From assembly GCF_001007875.1 (NCBI RefSeq), contig NZ_CP011412.1, positions 3,410,001 to 3,474,000 on the forward strand: 64,000 bases of DNA, in the 5' to 3' direction. The DNA is from Sedimenticola thiotaurini (GTDB lineage: Bacteria; Pseudomonadota; Gammaproteobacteria; Chromatiales; Chromatiaceae). The position numbers and the translations under genes are program-made. Below the pieces are notes generated by a model. It was not told the origin of the DNA and made no database searches. It worked only from the letters and a program-made list of their open reading frames with translations. How positions within the stretch are numbered: position 1 is the first letter of the stretch; the number at the start of each line of letters is the position of its first letter. This document shows positions 43,649 through 52,207 of the stretch, piece by piece.

Positions 43649-44332
43649 TTACAAAATCGCACGGCCGGGATCTCCATATCCTCCGAGTAGCGCATCTTCT
43701 TCAATGTCCTCGTCACCACCTGGTTCGTAGTAGCTAAAGTGTGTAAATCCTATCTGCTGAGCAAATCCTATTAACTCATGCTGCGCCTTGTCGCTTAACC
43801 TTGGAGACATCGCCAGTACTCGATTAGTGGGCATATCGCCGTTCCCAAACAATGAGTAACTTGTAGCCCCAGCCTCTTTTAACTTTAGTTTGACCTCCTC
43901 TAGGTCTGGTAATGCTGAATTTATACCGATGTTAAGATGTTTGATTACATTGTTTTCTTGTAAACCTTGATCATCTGTCTTTTCAATTTTCGCTTTCAGG
44001 CCCGCGATAATTGATGACAGTTCTGCTATATGTGCATCGGTTTTTGAAACTACAACTTTTTCATTTGTTTTTTGATTTAAATATGTTGAGTAGTATGAAT
44101 CTTCTTGTAGCTCAGGACGAAACTTTGTTTGTAAAAGAAAAACAGCGATTAAAAAAATAGGTACATTGACAATTGCCGCAATAGTTAAAGCGTAAGACTC
44201 TAATGATCCTTGGTTCAAATTAGCAACCGCAAATAAAAAGCAACTATCAATAGAAAATAATCCAGCAAGCCAAGCACCTAGCAATTGAATAGGTTTAGTT
44301 ATTTTTTCTGGCTTTATACTTTGATCGCTCAT
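43649..44332 (-). CDS. Cassette protein with two membrane segments
   Basis: 227 residues. Two adjacent hydrophobic segments (about 17-34 LLGAWLAGLFSIDSCFLFAV and 47-66) anchor the N-terminus. A helical linker (about 95-120) leads to a C-terminal soluble domain (EVKLKLKEAGATSYSLFGNG, PRLSDKAQHELIGFAQQIGF). I recognise no family. AAGGAA precedes the start; the stop is followed at once by attC site 2. Confidence 0.62.
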   Translation of the reverse strand: MSDQSIKPEKITKPIQLLGAWLAGLFSIDSCFLFAVANLNQGSLESYALTIAAIVNVPIFLIAVFLLQTKFRPELQEDSYYSTYLNQKTNEKVVVSKTDAHIAELSSIIAGLKAKIEKTDDQGLQENNVIKHLNIGINSALPDLEEVKLKLKEAGATSYSLFGNGDMPTNRVLAMSPRLSDKAQHELIGFAQQIGFTHFSYYEPGGDEDIEEDALLGGYGDPGRAIL

Positions 44333-44354
44333 TGAAGATTCGTTTCCTTCTTTA

Positions 44355-44430
44355 CCCTAACGCCGCAAATAACCGGACGCAAAAAGCGGAGCGCAGCTTT
44401 TTGCACCCGAGTTAATTTGCCTTGTTAGCA
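44355..44430 (-). repeat. Integron attC site 3
   Basis: 76 bp. On the minus strand TGCTAAC, then AAGGCAAATTAACTCGGGTG, a stem GCAAAAAGC ... GCTTTTTGC, and GTTAGGG at the end. It begins one base after the TAG stop of the gene at 44432. Confidence 0.8.
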
Positions 44431-44431
44431 T

Positions 44432-45049
44432 CTATGGTTCTAATATGACCATTGGGACCGATAGCCATTCTTTAAAGTTGGTCTGCGCTGAATACACTCT
44501 TACCAAAGCCTTTACCGGCAGTTCTATAGGCCCCACTACCGTATTTGCCAAGTCTTGGAATGCGGATACACCAGATGAAAAATAATCTGGGGTTGGAAGC
44601 AAAGCAAATTTACTTTCATTGGACTGTAGTGAAAAGTAATATTCCTCAGCAATCAATTTATCCCTATAGTCTTCTGGATTTTCCTTTGGTTTCCCAACTA
44701 TCGTAATTGTACTTTTGCTGCGCTTAACTTCCACTTTGTTTATTGACAAAATGCCTTTTGCCCAACAAATGACTGATGAACTACCAAATTGATATTCTGC
44801 CCCGAGAAATTCTGGGTAAGCGGAAATTTTATTTTCAAGTTTTTCAAGCATTCCAATTGTTGAAATTGCGTAGGACTTACTTTCAACTGAACTAGCGCCA
44901 GCCGAAATTAATGGTATCCGTGCAGAAGCATTTAACCCTTCAGTTTTAGTTATTTTTGTTTCCGGCGAATATCCCATTTCTGTCTCATACATTGCTGATA
45001 TGAAATCTCGATCAAGATAGATGAGTTTTTCAAATAATTTCACCGTCAT
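44432..45049 (-). CDS. Cassette protein, possibly DUF6414-like
   Basis: 205 residues, soluble, no signal. The beginning (FEKLIYLDRDFISAMYETEM) and the stretch of small residues SARIPLISAGASSVESKSYA recall the DUF6414 family, a guess I cannot confirm. The C-terminal half is a mixed alpha/beta domain. AAGGG abuts the ATG, so the in-frame GTG two codons later may be the true start. Confidence 0.55.
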   Translation of the reverse strand: MTVKLFEKLIYLDRDFISAMYETEMGYSPETKITKTEGLNASARIPLISAGASSVESKSYAISTIGMLEKLENKISAYPEFLGAEYQFGSSSVICWAKGILSINKVEVKRSKSTITIVGKPKENPEDYRDKLIAEEYYFSLQSNESKFALLPTPDYFSSGVSAFQDLANTVVGPIELPVKALVRVYSAQTNFKEWLSVPMVILEP

Positions 45050-45065
45050 CCCTTATGATTTTTGA

Positions 45066-45141
45066 TGCTAACGCTGGCAGAATGCGCAAATTTGGAAGCC
45101 GAAGGCTGGAAAATTTGTCGCTATTGCTGGCCTTGTTAGCT
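45066..45141 (-). repeat. Integron attC site 4
   Basis: 76 bp with cores AGCTAAC (45141-45135, minus strand) and GTTAGCA (45072-45066). Inner arms AAGGCCAGCAATAGCGACAA and TTTGCGCATTCTGCCAGC pair with a few unpaired bases, around AAATTTTCCAGCC / GGCTTCCAAATTT. Confidence 0.83.
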
Positions 45142-45147
45142 GTGGAC

Positions 45148-45471
45148 TCACCCGCTGACTTCCCAATTGAAATTAAACCCAGCCTCTTCAATTACTGGTT
45201 GAACTAGACCTAGAAACTTTGTTCCCTCCTCATTGGGGGGATGCATACATGTAAGCTGAATATTAACATTTAGGCCTTTGGCTGAGGGATACTCCTCATA
45301 GATTTGACCGGATTCAGCGAATGTAATGTATGCATTAATTTTGTTTTGCAAAATCAGTAGTTTCTCATTTTTCTCATCCCACTCCAGGTGATCCGAGATA
45401 ACCAAAGAAACGTAACCTTTTTCTTCGTTATTTGCGATGATGTCTATGACATTTTCTTGCTCAATGGTCAT
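45148..45471 (-). CDS. Cassette protein, possibly DUF6572-like
   Basis: 107 residues, acidic, soluble. NVIDIIANNEEKGYVSLVIS, DHLEWDEKNEKLLILQNKIN and AYITFAESGQIYEEYPSAKG are reminiscent of the family I remember as DUF6572 (small proteins common in diverse genomes), not verified. It starts about 9 bases after the attC core, with no clear ribosome site, typical of cassette genes. Confidence 0.6.
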   Translation of the reverse strand: MTIEQENVIDIIANNEEKGYVSLVISDHLEWDEKNEKLLILQNKINAYITFAESGQIYEEYPSAKGLNVNIQLTCMHPPNEEGTKFLGLVQPVIEEAGFNFNWEVSG

Positions 45472-45480
45472 GTGTTTACC

Positions 45481-45570
45481 AGCTAACGAATTAAATAAGG
45501 GGCGGACAAAAGCGGAGCTTTTGTTCGTCCAAGTGAGCGAAAGCGAACGGTCTTGATTGCCTTGTTATAA
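45481..45570 (-). repeat. Integron attC site 5
   Basis: 90 bp. Minus-strand cores TTATAAC (45570-45564) and GTTAGCT (45487-45481). The centre pairs GGACGAACAAAAGC with GCTTTTGTCCGCC. It begins one base after the stop of the gene at 45572. Confidence 0.75.
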
Positions 45571-45571
45571 A

Positions 45572-46087
45572 TCATTTTGCTTTCTGCATTTTTAGCAATA
45601 ATTTATGACAAGCTTTGTATAAAAGATACTCCATATCTTCTGCATCGAACACCGGACGGAAACGCAAAAATGCACGCCAGGTAAATAGGCGACCAATATA
45701 CTGACTAACTTTCATTTTCTCTGTAACAGAGAAAGTAGCTTTTGTTTTTGCAGTACTTAAAAAATAAAGGCGAGAGCTAATGGTTATTTTTGGTCTCCAC
45801 ATTAAAGGGAGACCAATATCTCCTAAAGTTAAATCCCATGCGTCTCCAGACTGAAACTTTGGTACTACAACATCAAGAACTAAATCAGTGTTTTTTGGGT
45901 CTTCAATGTTTTTTGCGGACGGTAATGAAAAAATTTCTTTTAGACTGTGGCGAAGGTTACTGTCTAGGTCTTCATTTTTAAACATACCCCATTGGTCTAT
46001 GTGCCTTTTTATATCCGATCTTGGTGCTACTGCAAGTGTGCCTAGAAACACTCTAGGTTTATCTTTTTTTAGTATTTTGCTAAACAC
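45572..46087 (-). CDS. Cassette protein of unknown function
   Basis: 171 residues from a GTG at 46087 with AAGGA 9 bases before. Basic and soluble, no signal peptide; segments LVLDVVVPKFQSGDAWDLTL and MWRPKITISSRLYFLSTAKT are beta-rich. I recognise no family. Confidence 0.58.
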   Translation of the reverse strand: MFSKILKKDKPRVFLGTLAVAPRSDIKRHIDQWGMFKNEDLDSNLRHSLKEIFSLPSAKNIEDPKNTDLVLDVVVPKFQSGDAWDLTLGDIGLPLMWRPKITISSRLYFLSTAKTKATFSVTEKMKVSQYIGRLFTWRAFLRFRPVFDAEDMEYLLYKACHKLLLKMQKAK

Positions 46088-46106
46088 TCATAACTTCCTT
46101 GATGAT

Positions 46107-46165
46107 TTATAACCTTTAAGCATTTATGCCGCGTGACTTTCATGTGGCATAAATGCCTGTTGAAC
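46107..46165 (-). repeat. Integron attC site 6
   Basis: 59 bp. Minus-strand cores GTTCAAC (46165-46159) and GTTATAA (46113-46107), with strong arms GGCATTTATGCCACATG and CACGCGGCATAAATGC around AAAGT. It closes whatever cassette lay to the right and marks the start of the cassette at 45572. Confidence 0.78.
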
Positions 46166-46430
46166 TGAGCCGCCCTCGATAGGGTTGCCCAACTCTATTA
46201 ATAAGAAATTGTTTTTTTCCGGCTGCCCGGCGGTTTGCTATTTGGGGTGACAGCGCAGGAAGGTCTTCGGTGTTGTGCATTCCGGCCCCGCTTCCTGAAG
46301 GCTAGCCGCCCGTCTTTCTAACGATTTTTCTTCATAATGCCTCATTTTCCAGCCCCTGGCCACTACCTGCCCGTCAGACCCCTCGGGCCTGTTGATTGCC
46401 TACATCTTCCCCCGTGCAACGGGGCCAGCG
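46166..46430. other. Gene-less stretch between attC site 6 and the IS91-type element
   Basis: 265 bases, no convincing gene. On the minus strand a GTTAGAA at 46322-46316 could be another cassette boundary, which would make 46166-46320 the body of a short gene-less cassette. The left end of the IS91-type element must lie in the right part, but I cannot place it. Confidence 0.4.
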
Positions 46431-47612
46431 TCACTCGCCGCCAGGGCGTCGCGGTGGCAACTCCATTACTACGCGCAAACGCCCGCCCTGGCATACCGGG
46501 CAGGGCCAGGCGGCCACCTCCGGGGTGGATCGGTTTATCGCCTTGTCCGGCTCGGCCTCGGTTGCCTCGGCCCGGGTGATGGCCGTCCGGATCTGGGGCA
46601 GTCGCCTGGCCCGACAGCAGTTGGCCAGGTAGCCGTAGTGGCGGATACGCATCAGGCCCTTGGGCAGCACGTGCAGCAGGAAGCGGCGGATAAACTCTGC
46701 GTGATCCAGCTGCATCACTTTGGGCTTTTCATCATCCCCATAGTCCTTGTAACGGAAGCTCACCGTCTCTTCATCCATGGCCAGGATCCGCCGATTGCTT
46801 ATGGCAGTGCGGTGGCTGTAGCGGGCCAGGTAGTTCACCACCGACCGGGTAGCCTGTTCACAGGGCCGGCTGAACACCACCCACTCTTTGTGCATCAACT
46901 CATCCAATCGGGCGTCTGCATCGGCTGCGGTCACCCGGTACAGTTCGCCGCTCTCGAACAGGCGGCGTAGACGATGGACCAGGTGGCCCCGGAAGTAGCG
47001 CGACAGCGCCCTGACCGGGAACAGGTAGTGACTCTTTGCTGCCTTCCATTGGCCCTGGTCCGTGAGCACACCACCCGGCACCAGGCAGTGTAGGTGCACA
47101 TGTTGGGTCAGGGTCTGACCCCAGGTGTGTGACGTGCAAGGATGCACTAATGCCGTGGGCGCAGGATGCGCAGGAACGGCCAGCACCGCCGTCATCCCCA
47201 GTTGCCCGCCCAACCTTCTAGGGTCCTCACCAAAGCGCTTCAGTGTCGCCCAAACCGATGCAAACAGGGCCCGATACAGGACATCCGGGTGCAGCTGCGC
47301 CCAACCATTGAGGGTGTCGGGCAGGGTAAATACCAGGTGGTGGTAGGCAACCGGTAACACTGCCTGCTGCTGGGCTTCGGCCCATTGCCGGCTGGCCCGT
47401 TGCTGGCACTGGGGGCAGTGCCGATCGCGGCAGCTGTAGTAGTGGGTCTGATCATGAGCGCAGCGGTCACAGGCCAGCCGGTAGCCGCCCAGGGCTTCGG
47501 TCCGGCACTGCCGGATATGGTCGCAGACCCGGAGACGACGGCTATCCAGGCGATGCCGTGCACAGTAGTGCGGCAGGTGCGCCGCCAGCACCTGCTGCAA
47601 CCCCAGACTCAC
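46431..47612 (-). CDS. IS91-family HUH (Y2-type) transposase
   Basis: 393 residues from a GTG at 47612 whose GTGA overlaps the recombinase stop; GGGAGG lies just upstream. N-terminal zinc-binding region (CDRCAHDQTHYYSCRDRHCP QCQ), the HUH metal site HVHLHCLVPGG near 180 and the catalytic-Tyr region NYLARYSHRTAI near 260. It nicks DNA and moves by rolling-circle replication. The reading frame is intact. Confidence 0.9.
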   Translation of the reverse strand: MSLGLQQVLAAHLPHYCARHRLDSRRLRVCDHIRQCRTEALGGYRLACDRCAHDQTHYYSCRDRHCPQCQQRASRQWAEAQQQAVLPVAYHHLVFTLPDTLNGWAQLHPDVLYRALFASVWATLKRFGEDPRRLGGQLGMTAVLAVPAHPAPTALVHPCTSHTWGQTLTQHVHLHCLVPGGVLTDQGQWKAAKSHYLFPVRALSRYFRGHLVHRLRRLFESGELYRVTAADADARLDELMHKEWVVFSRPCEQATRSVVNYLARYSHRTAISNRRILAMDEETVSFRYKDYGDDEKPKVMQLDHAEFIRRFLLHVLPKGLMRIRHYGYLANCCRARRLPQIRTAITRAEATEAEPDKAINRSTPEVAAWPCPVCQGGRLRVVMELPPRRPGGE

Positions 47613-48469
47613 GCCCGGCCTCCCAGGTGGGCGATCAGGTCGCACTGCACCCGCTCGCGACTGTTGTAGCGTGGCAACCAGTGCAGATATCCCAGGGTGC
47701 TGTGGATATCCCGGTGGCCCATCAGGTGTTGCAGTTGGTTGACGGCCAGTCCCGCCTCCAGCAGGTGGGTGGCGTAAGCGTGGCGCAGGGCGTGAATGCC
47801 GCCGCGCTTGCGGATGCCGGCCTGTGCCTTGCAGCGCCGGTACACCCGCTGGATGGATCTGGCATCCAGGTGTCGACCGGGGAAGTGCTCGCTGCTGGGG
47901 AACAGCCAGTCGCTGGGGCGATATATTCGCCAGTACCGGCGTAACCGCTCCAGCAGTTGGTCGGACAGAGTGACCATCCTGTCCTTGCGGCCCTTGCCCT
48001 GTTCCACCCGCAACAGACGACGCTCCCCATCGATGTGACGTACCTTGAGCGAGACCAGCTCATTGACCCGCAGTCCGCAACCGTAACAGGTCAGCAGCAT
48101 CATCCGGTGCTTCTCGTTGTGACAGGCGTGGATGATCGCCGCCACCTCCTTGCGGGTCAGCAGCTCCGGGATCTGTTGCGGTCGCTTGGGTAGAACAATC
48201 GGCACATCGAAAGCCTTCCAGCCCAACACCTTCAAGTAGAAAAAGCGGATGCCGTTAAGATAAAGCCGGCAACTGGCGTTGGCCAGCTGGCGTTCCCGGA
48301 CCAGGTGGGCGAAGTAGGCTTGCAGATCATCCGTGGTGAGCTGGTCGGGTGAACGGTGACTGAAACGCGCCAGGTCGGTAACGGCACGCAGGTAGCACTC
48401 ATGGGTGCGCGGAGAGAAGCCATGCTGCTGCATGGCCTCGATCATCTGTTGACGTAAGGAAGTCATCAT
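47609..48469 (-). CDS. Tyrosine recombinase of the IS91-type element
   Basis: 286 residues. SAM-like N-terminal domain (QHGFSPRTHECYLRAVTDLA) and catalytic domain with Arg in GCGLRVNELVSL, HALRHAYATHLLEAG (His-x-x-Arg) and LMGHRDIHSTLGYLH (His, Tyr nucleophile). It is not an integron IntI as far as I can judge: the HLLEAG/GYLHW pattern is that of IS91-associated recombinases and I see no IntI-specific insertion. Starts at ATG 48469 or 48466 after AGGAGA. Confidence 0.88.
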   Translation of the reverse strand: MMTSLRQQMIEAMQQHGFSPRTHECYLRAVTDLARFSHRSPDQLTTDDLQAYFAHLVRERQLANASCRLYLNGIRFFYLKVLGWKAFDVPIVLPKRPQQIPELLTRKEVAAIIHACHNEKHRMMLLTCYGCGLRVNELVSLKVRHIDGERRLLRVEQGKGRKDRMVTLSDQLLERLRRYWRIYRPSDWLFPSSEHFPGRHLDARSIQRVYRRCKAQAGIRKRGGIHALRHAYATHLLEAGLAVNQLQHLMGHRDIHSTLGYLHWLPRYNSRERVQCDLIAHLGGRA

Positions 48470-48496
48470 CACTCTCCTGTAGCAAGACCGGAAGTG

Positions 48497-49294
48497 GTCT
48501 TTGGAAAGTGTGGTGAATAAGAGAAAAAAGCGAGGTTTTAAGAGGCTACCGCGAAGCGGTTTAGTTCAACAGCTGATTATGCGTCTCGCGCATTTCTTGA
48601 GAAATGTTGCTCGCGCATCATTTGAAAAATGCGTCTTATTGTTCTGAGTATCCCCATACTACCTATATTCCTTAGTGACTGCTAGATCCCGTATTGGGCT
48701 GTTTTCTACCCAATTACAGGGTTGGTGCTAAGGTCGAATAGTGTCCGGCGGACACAGAGGCATGTCACGCACATAGCGCACGGCAGCTTCATGTCGATTG
48801 GGGTCGCTCAGGCATAGATCCCGGCAGTCCGCTTTGGCCCTACGGCAGATCCGTTACTAACTATTAATAGAGAAGTTGTCGGAATTGGAACCGCCTTTTT
48901 GCGAATAACTGGTTCCACTGAAGGCAGGCAGCATTAACCCGTTACCGGAAGCAATTTCCGCTATTCTCCTGGATATGGCTATATTTGAAACTCACCAACC
49001 AGCCCCGCCGGAAGTAGGGGTTCAGACCGGGATTCCCTTCGATAGCCTTTTGAAACCGGGCGGTAGCGGGCGGGGCGGTATGGTGTCGCCGTTGCTTTGA
49101 TGCTTTAGCTGGAGTTGGGTGGTGGCCGATATCACCCTGTGGAAATCCCTTTCTGGAGGTCGGGTAAACCCCAGAGGGTCATTCACTCACTCCATGTCTC
49201 CATAAACTTTGCTGCAGTTGCGGTGCCGATTGCGGGAATATTAGAATAAGTTTAATTAATAATTTTTCTCATTTACAGATTCGGGACAGTGCCC
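48497..49294. other. Gene-less region right of the IS91-type element
   Basis: About 800 bases without a credible gene. It contains several small hairpins: ACCGC gaa GCGGT (48548-48560), CATTTC TTGA GAAATG (48588-48603) and GTGTCCG-CGGACAC near 48740. Two CTCGCGCAT motifs flank the second. The last 100 bases become AT-rich and probably hold the soeA promoter. No intI or cassette remnant was seen. Confidence 0.5.
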
Positions 49295-52207
49295 ATGCAA
49301 GATCCAACCACCCAATCCGACAACGACCTGGGGCGCGTGGAGGTTAAAAACACCACCTGCTACATGTGTGCCTGCCGTTGCGGTATCCGGGTGACCCTGC
49401 GGGACGGCGAGATCCGCCACATTGAGGGCAACCCCAACCATCCCCATAACCAGGGGGTGATCTGCGCCAAGGGTTCTTCCGGGATCATGAAGCAGTATTC
49501 GCCGGCGCGCATCACCAAACCACTGCTGCGCAGGCAGGGGGCGGAGCGGGGCACTTCGGAATTCGAGGAGATCTCCTGGGAGCAGGCGTTCGAGATGATC
49601 ACCGAGCGGCTGGCGCGGATCCGGGCGGAAGACCCCAAGCAGTTTGCCCTGTTTACCGGCCGCGACCAGATGCAGGCCCTCACCGGCCTGTTCGCCAAGC
49701 AGTTCGGTACGCCCAACTACGCCGCCCATGGCGGTTTCTGCTCGGTCAACATGGCGGCCGGCATGATCTATACCATCGGCGGTTCGTTCTGGGAGTTTGG
49801 CGGGCCGGACCTGGATCGGGCCAAGCTGTTTGTGATGATCGGCACCGCCGAGGATCACGACTCCAATCCGCTGAAGATCCACATCTCCAAGTTCAAGCGT
49901 CGTGGTGGTCGCTTCATCTCCATCAACCCGATCCGCTCCGGCTACTCGGCCATTGCCGACGAGTGGGTGCCGATCAAGCCGGGTACCGATGGTGCGCTGA
50001 TCCTGGCGATCAATCACGAGCTGATCAAGCAGGGGTTGTTCGACCGGGAGTTCCTGACCCAGTACTCCAATGCTGCGGAGCTGGTGGTGGACGATCCCCG
50101 GCGGGATGACCACGGCCTGTTCAGCCGCTTCGAGATGCATGTGGAGGAGGGCTGTTTCGATCCGGAGAACAAGCTCTGGTGGGACCGGGACCTGGACCGG
50201 GAGATCTCCACCCACACCCCGGGCAGCGATCCCCGGCTGCTGGGTGAGTTTCGCCTGGAGGACGGCACCCGGGTAAAACCGGCCTTTCAGCTGCTGAAGG
50301 ATCGCCTGGATGAGTACACCCCGGAGTGGGCCGAGGGGATCACCGGTATTCCGGCGGACACCATCCGCCGCCTGGCCCACGAGATGGGGGTCACCGCTCG
50401 GGATCAGAAGATCGAACTGCCGATCCAGTGGACCGACAGTTGGGAGAACGAACATGAGACCATCACCGGCAACCCGGTGGCCTTCCACGCCATGCGCGGT
50501 ATCGCCGCCCACTCCAACGGTTTCCAGACGATTCGTGCCCTGAGTATTCTGATGACTTTGCTGGGCACCATCGACCGGCCCGGTGGTTTCCGCCACAAGG
50601 CGCCGTTCCCCCGGCCCATTCCCCCCTGTCCCAAGCCACCCAACTCACCCGACGGGGTGAAACCCAACACTCCGCTGGATGGTATGCCCCTGGGCTGGCC
50701 AGCTCGGCCGGAGGATCTGTTTGTCGACGAAAAGGGTGAGGCGGTACGCCTGGATAAGGCGTTCTCCTGGGAGTATCCGCTGTCGGTGCATGGCCTGATG
50801 CATAACGCCATCACCAACGCCTGGCGGGGTGATCCCTATCCCATCGACACCATGCTGCTGTTCATGGCCAACATGGCCTGGAACTCCTCCATGAACACCG
50901 AGCAGGTACGCCACATGCTCACCGACAAGGACGAGTCGGGCGAGTACAAGATCCCGTTCCTGATCGTCTGCGACGCCTTCCAGTCGGAGACGGTGGCGTT
51001 TGCCGACCTGGTGCTGCCGGATACCACCTACCTGGAGCGTTATGATGCGCTGTCCATGCTGGACCGACCGATCTCTGAGTTTGAGGGGCCGGTGGACTCG
51101 GTGCGTATCCCGGTGGTGCCGCCGACCGGCGAGTGCAAGCCGTTCCAGGAGGTGCTGGTGGAGTTGGGCAGCCGGCTGCATCTGCCCGCCTTCATCAATG
51201 AGAAGGGCGAGCGAAAGTACCGCGACTATCCCGATTTCATTACCAACTACGAGACCTCGCCGGGCTCCGGTATCGGCTTCCTGGCTGGCTGGCGCGGCAA
51301 GGGTGGCGAGAAGTTCCTCAAGGGCGAACCCAATCCGCGCCAGTGGGAGATGTACCAGAAGAACGACTGCTACTACCACTACAAGCTGCCCAAGTCCTAC
51401 CAGTACATGCGTAACTGGAACAAGGGTTACCTGCACTGGGCGCGCAACCACGGCATGATCCGCTATGCCGAACCGATCACCATCCACCTCTACTCCGAGG
51501 TGCTGCAGCGCTTCCGCCTGGCCGCCCAGGGCAAGGGCGAAGGTCGTAAGCCGCCGGAACGGTTGCGCAAGCGTATCGAGATGCACTTCGACCCGCTGCC
51601 GTTCTTCAGCGAACCGCTGCTGTCCCGGCTGGTGGATACCCACGAGTATCCGCTCAACGCCCTGACCCAGCGGCCCATGGCGATGTACCACTCCTGGGAC
51701 TCCCAGAACTCCTGGTTGCGGCAGATCCATACCCACAACTACCTGTTCGTCAATCCGGCCCTGGCCCATGCCAAGGGGATCGATGACGGCGACTGGATCT
51801 GGGTCGAGTCGCCCACCGGCAAGGTGCGTTGCATGTGCCGTTACTCGGAGGCGGTGGAGCCGGGCACGGTCTGGACCTGGAACGCCATCGGCAAGGCGGC
51901 CGGGGCCTGGGGGCTGTCGCCCAAGGCGAACGAGTCCCAGAAGGGTTTCCTGCTCAATCACCTGATACCGGAAGAGCTGCCGCCCTGCGAGTCGGGCGAG
52001 CACCTCTCCAACTCCGACCCGGTGACCGGCCAGGCGGCCTGGTTCGATGTGCGGGTGAAAATCTACAAGGCGGGGCCCCAGGAACCTGAACAGACATCAC
52101 CCCAGTTCGAGGCGATGAAAATCCTGCCGGGGCAGAAGTCCTACCGGGGACGCTGGCGGGCGTTTTTTGCCGGCAAACTGGGTAAGAAGCGAGGGAGCAA
52201 GGTATGA
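49295..52207 (+). CDS. soeA: Sulfite dehydrogenase molybdopterin subunit SoeA
   Basis: 970 residues from the ATG at 49295 (GGGA 8 bases before). A complex iron-sulfur molybdoenzyme subunit with an N-terminal [4Fe-4S] site (Cys 22, 25, 29 and 57), a bis-MGD body and a C-terminal molydopterin-binding domain (QIHTHNYLFVNPALAHAKGI region). There is no twin-arginine signal, so it faces the cytoplasm; that, plus the following Fe-S and DmsC-like subunits, fits SoeABC, which oxidises sulfite to sulfate and feeds quinone. A polysulfide/thiosulfate reductase is a less likely alternative because those are exported. Confidence 0.85.
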   Translation: MQDPTTQSDNDLGRVEVKNTTCYMCACRCGIRVTLRDGEIRHIEGNPNHPHNQGVICAKGSSGIMKQYSPARITKPLLRRQGAERGTSEFEEISWEQAFEMITERLARIRAEDPKQFALFTGRDQMQALTGLFAKQFGTPNYAAHGGFCSVNMAAGMIYTIGGSFWEFGGPDLDRAKLFVMIGTAEDHDSNPLKIHISKFKRRGGRFISINPIRSGYSAIADEWVPIKPGTDGALILAINHELIKQGLFDREFLTQYSNAAELVVDDPRRDDHGLFSRFEMHVEEGCFDPENKLWWDRDLDREISTHTPGSDPRLLGEFRLEDGTRVKPAFQLLKDRLDEYTPEWAEGITGIPADTIRRLAHEMGVTARDQKIELPIQWTDSWENEHETITGNPVAFHAMRGIAAHSNGFQTIRALSILMTLLGTIDRPGGFRHKAPFPRPIPPCPKPPNSPDGVKPNTPLDGMPLGWPARPEDLFVDEKGEAVRLDKAFSWEYPLSVHGLMHNAITNAWRGDPYPIDTMLLFMANMAWNSSMNTEQVRHMLTDKDESGEYKIPFLIVCDAFQSETVAFADLVLPDTTYLERYDALSMLDRPISEFEGPVDSVRIPVVPPTGECKPFQEVLVELGSRLHLPAFINEKGERKYRDYPDFITNYETSPGSGIGFLAGWRGKGGEKFLKGEPNPRQWEMYQKNDCYYHYKLPKSYQYMRNWNKGYLHWARNHGMIRYAEPITIHLYSEVLQRFRLAAQGKGEGRKPPERLRKRIEMHFDPLPFFSEPLLSRLVDTHEYPLNALTQRPMAMYHSWDSQNSWLRQIHTHNYLFVNPALAHAKGIDDGDWIWVESPTGKVRCMCRYSEAVEPGTVWTWNAIGKAAGAWGLSPKANESQKGFLLNHLIPEELPPCESGEHLSNSDPVTGQAAWFDVRVKIYKAGPQEPEQTSPQFEAMKILPGQKSYRGRWRAFFAGKLGKKRGSKV

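Larger units (their letters stand above)
46431..48496 (-). mobile_element. IS91-type element with tyrosine recombinase
   Basis: Covers the HUH transposase, the upstream overlapping tyrosine recombinase and its leader. IS91 relatives that carry an extra integrase gene have this order. Exact ends are not determined: IS91-type elements lack inverted repeats, so only the supported core is given. Hairpins at 48548-48564 and 48583-48603 may belong to the right terminus. Confidence 0.8.

Noticed and set aside
46392-46970. Long plus-strand frames opposite the IS91-type transposase, soeA, lpoA and the flavin oxidase
   Set aside because: They are mirror frames of GC-rich real genes, with no family signature and no ribosome site.
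47609-48469. The tyrosine recombinase as the integron integrase of the cassette array
   Set aside because: Its gene overlaps the IS91-type transposase, its catalytic-domain pattern is of the IS91-associated type, and I see no IntI-specific insertion; no attI lies between it and the array.
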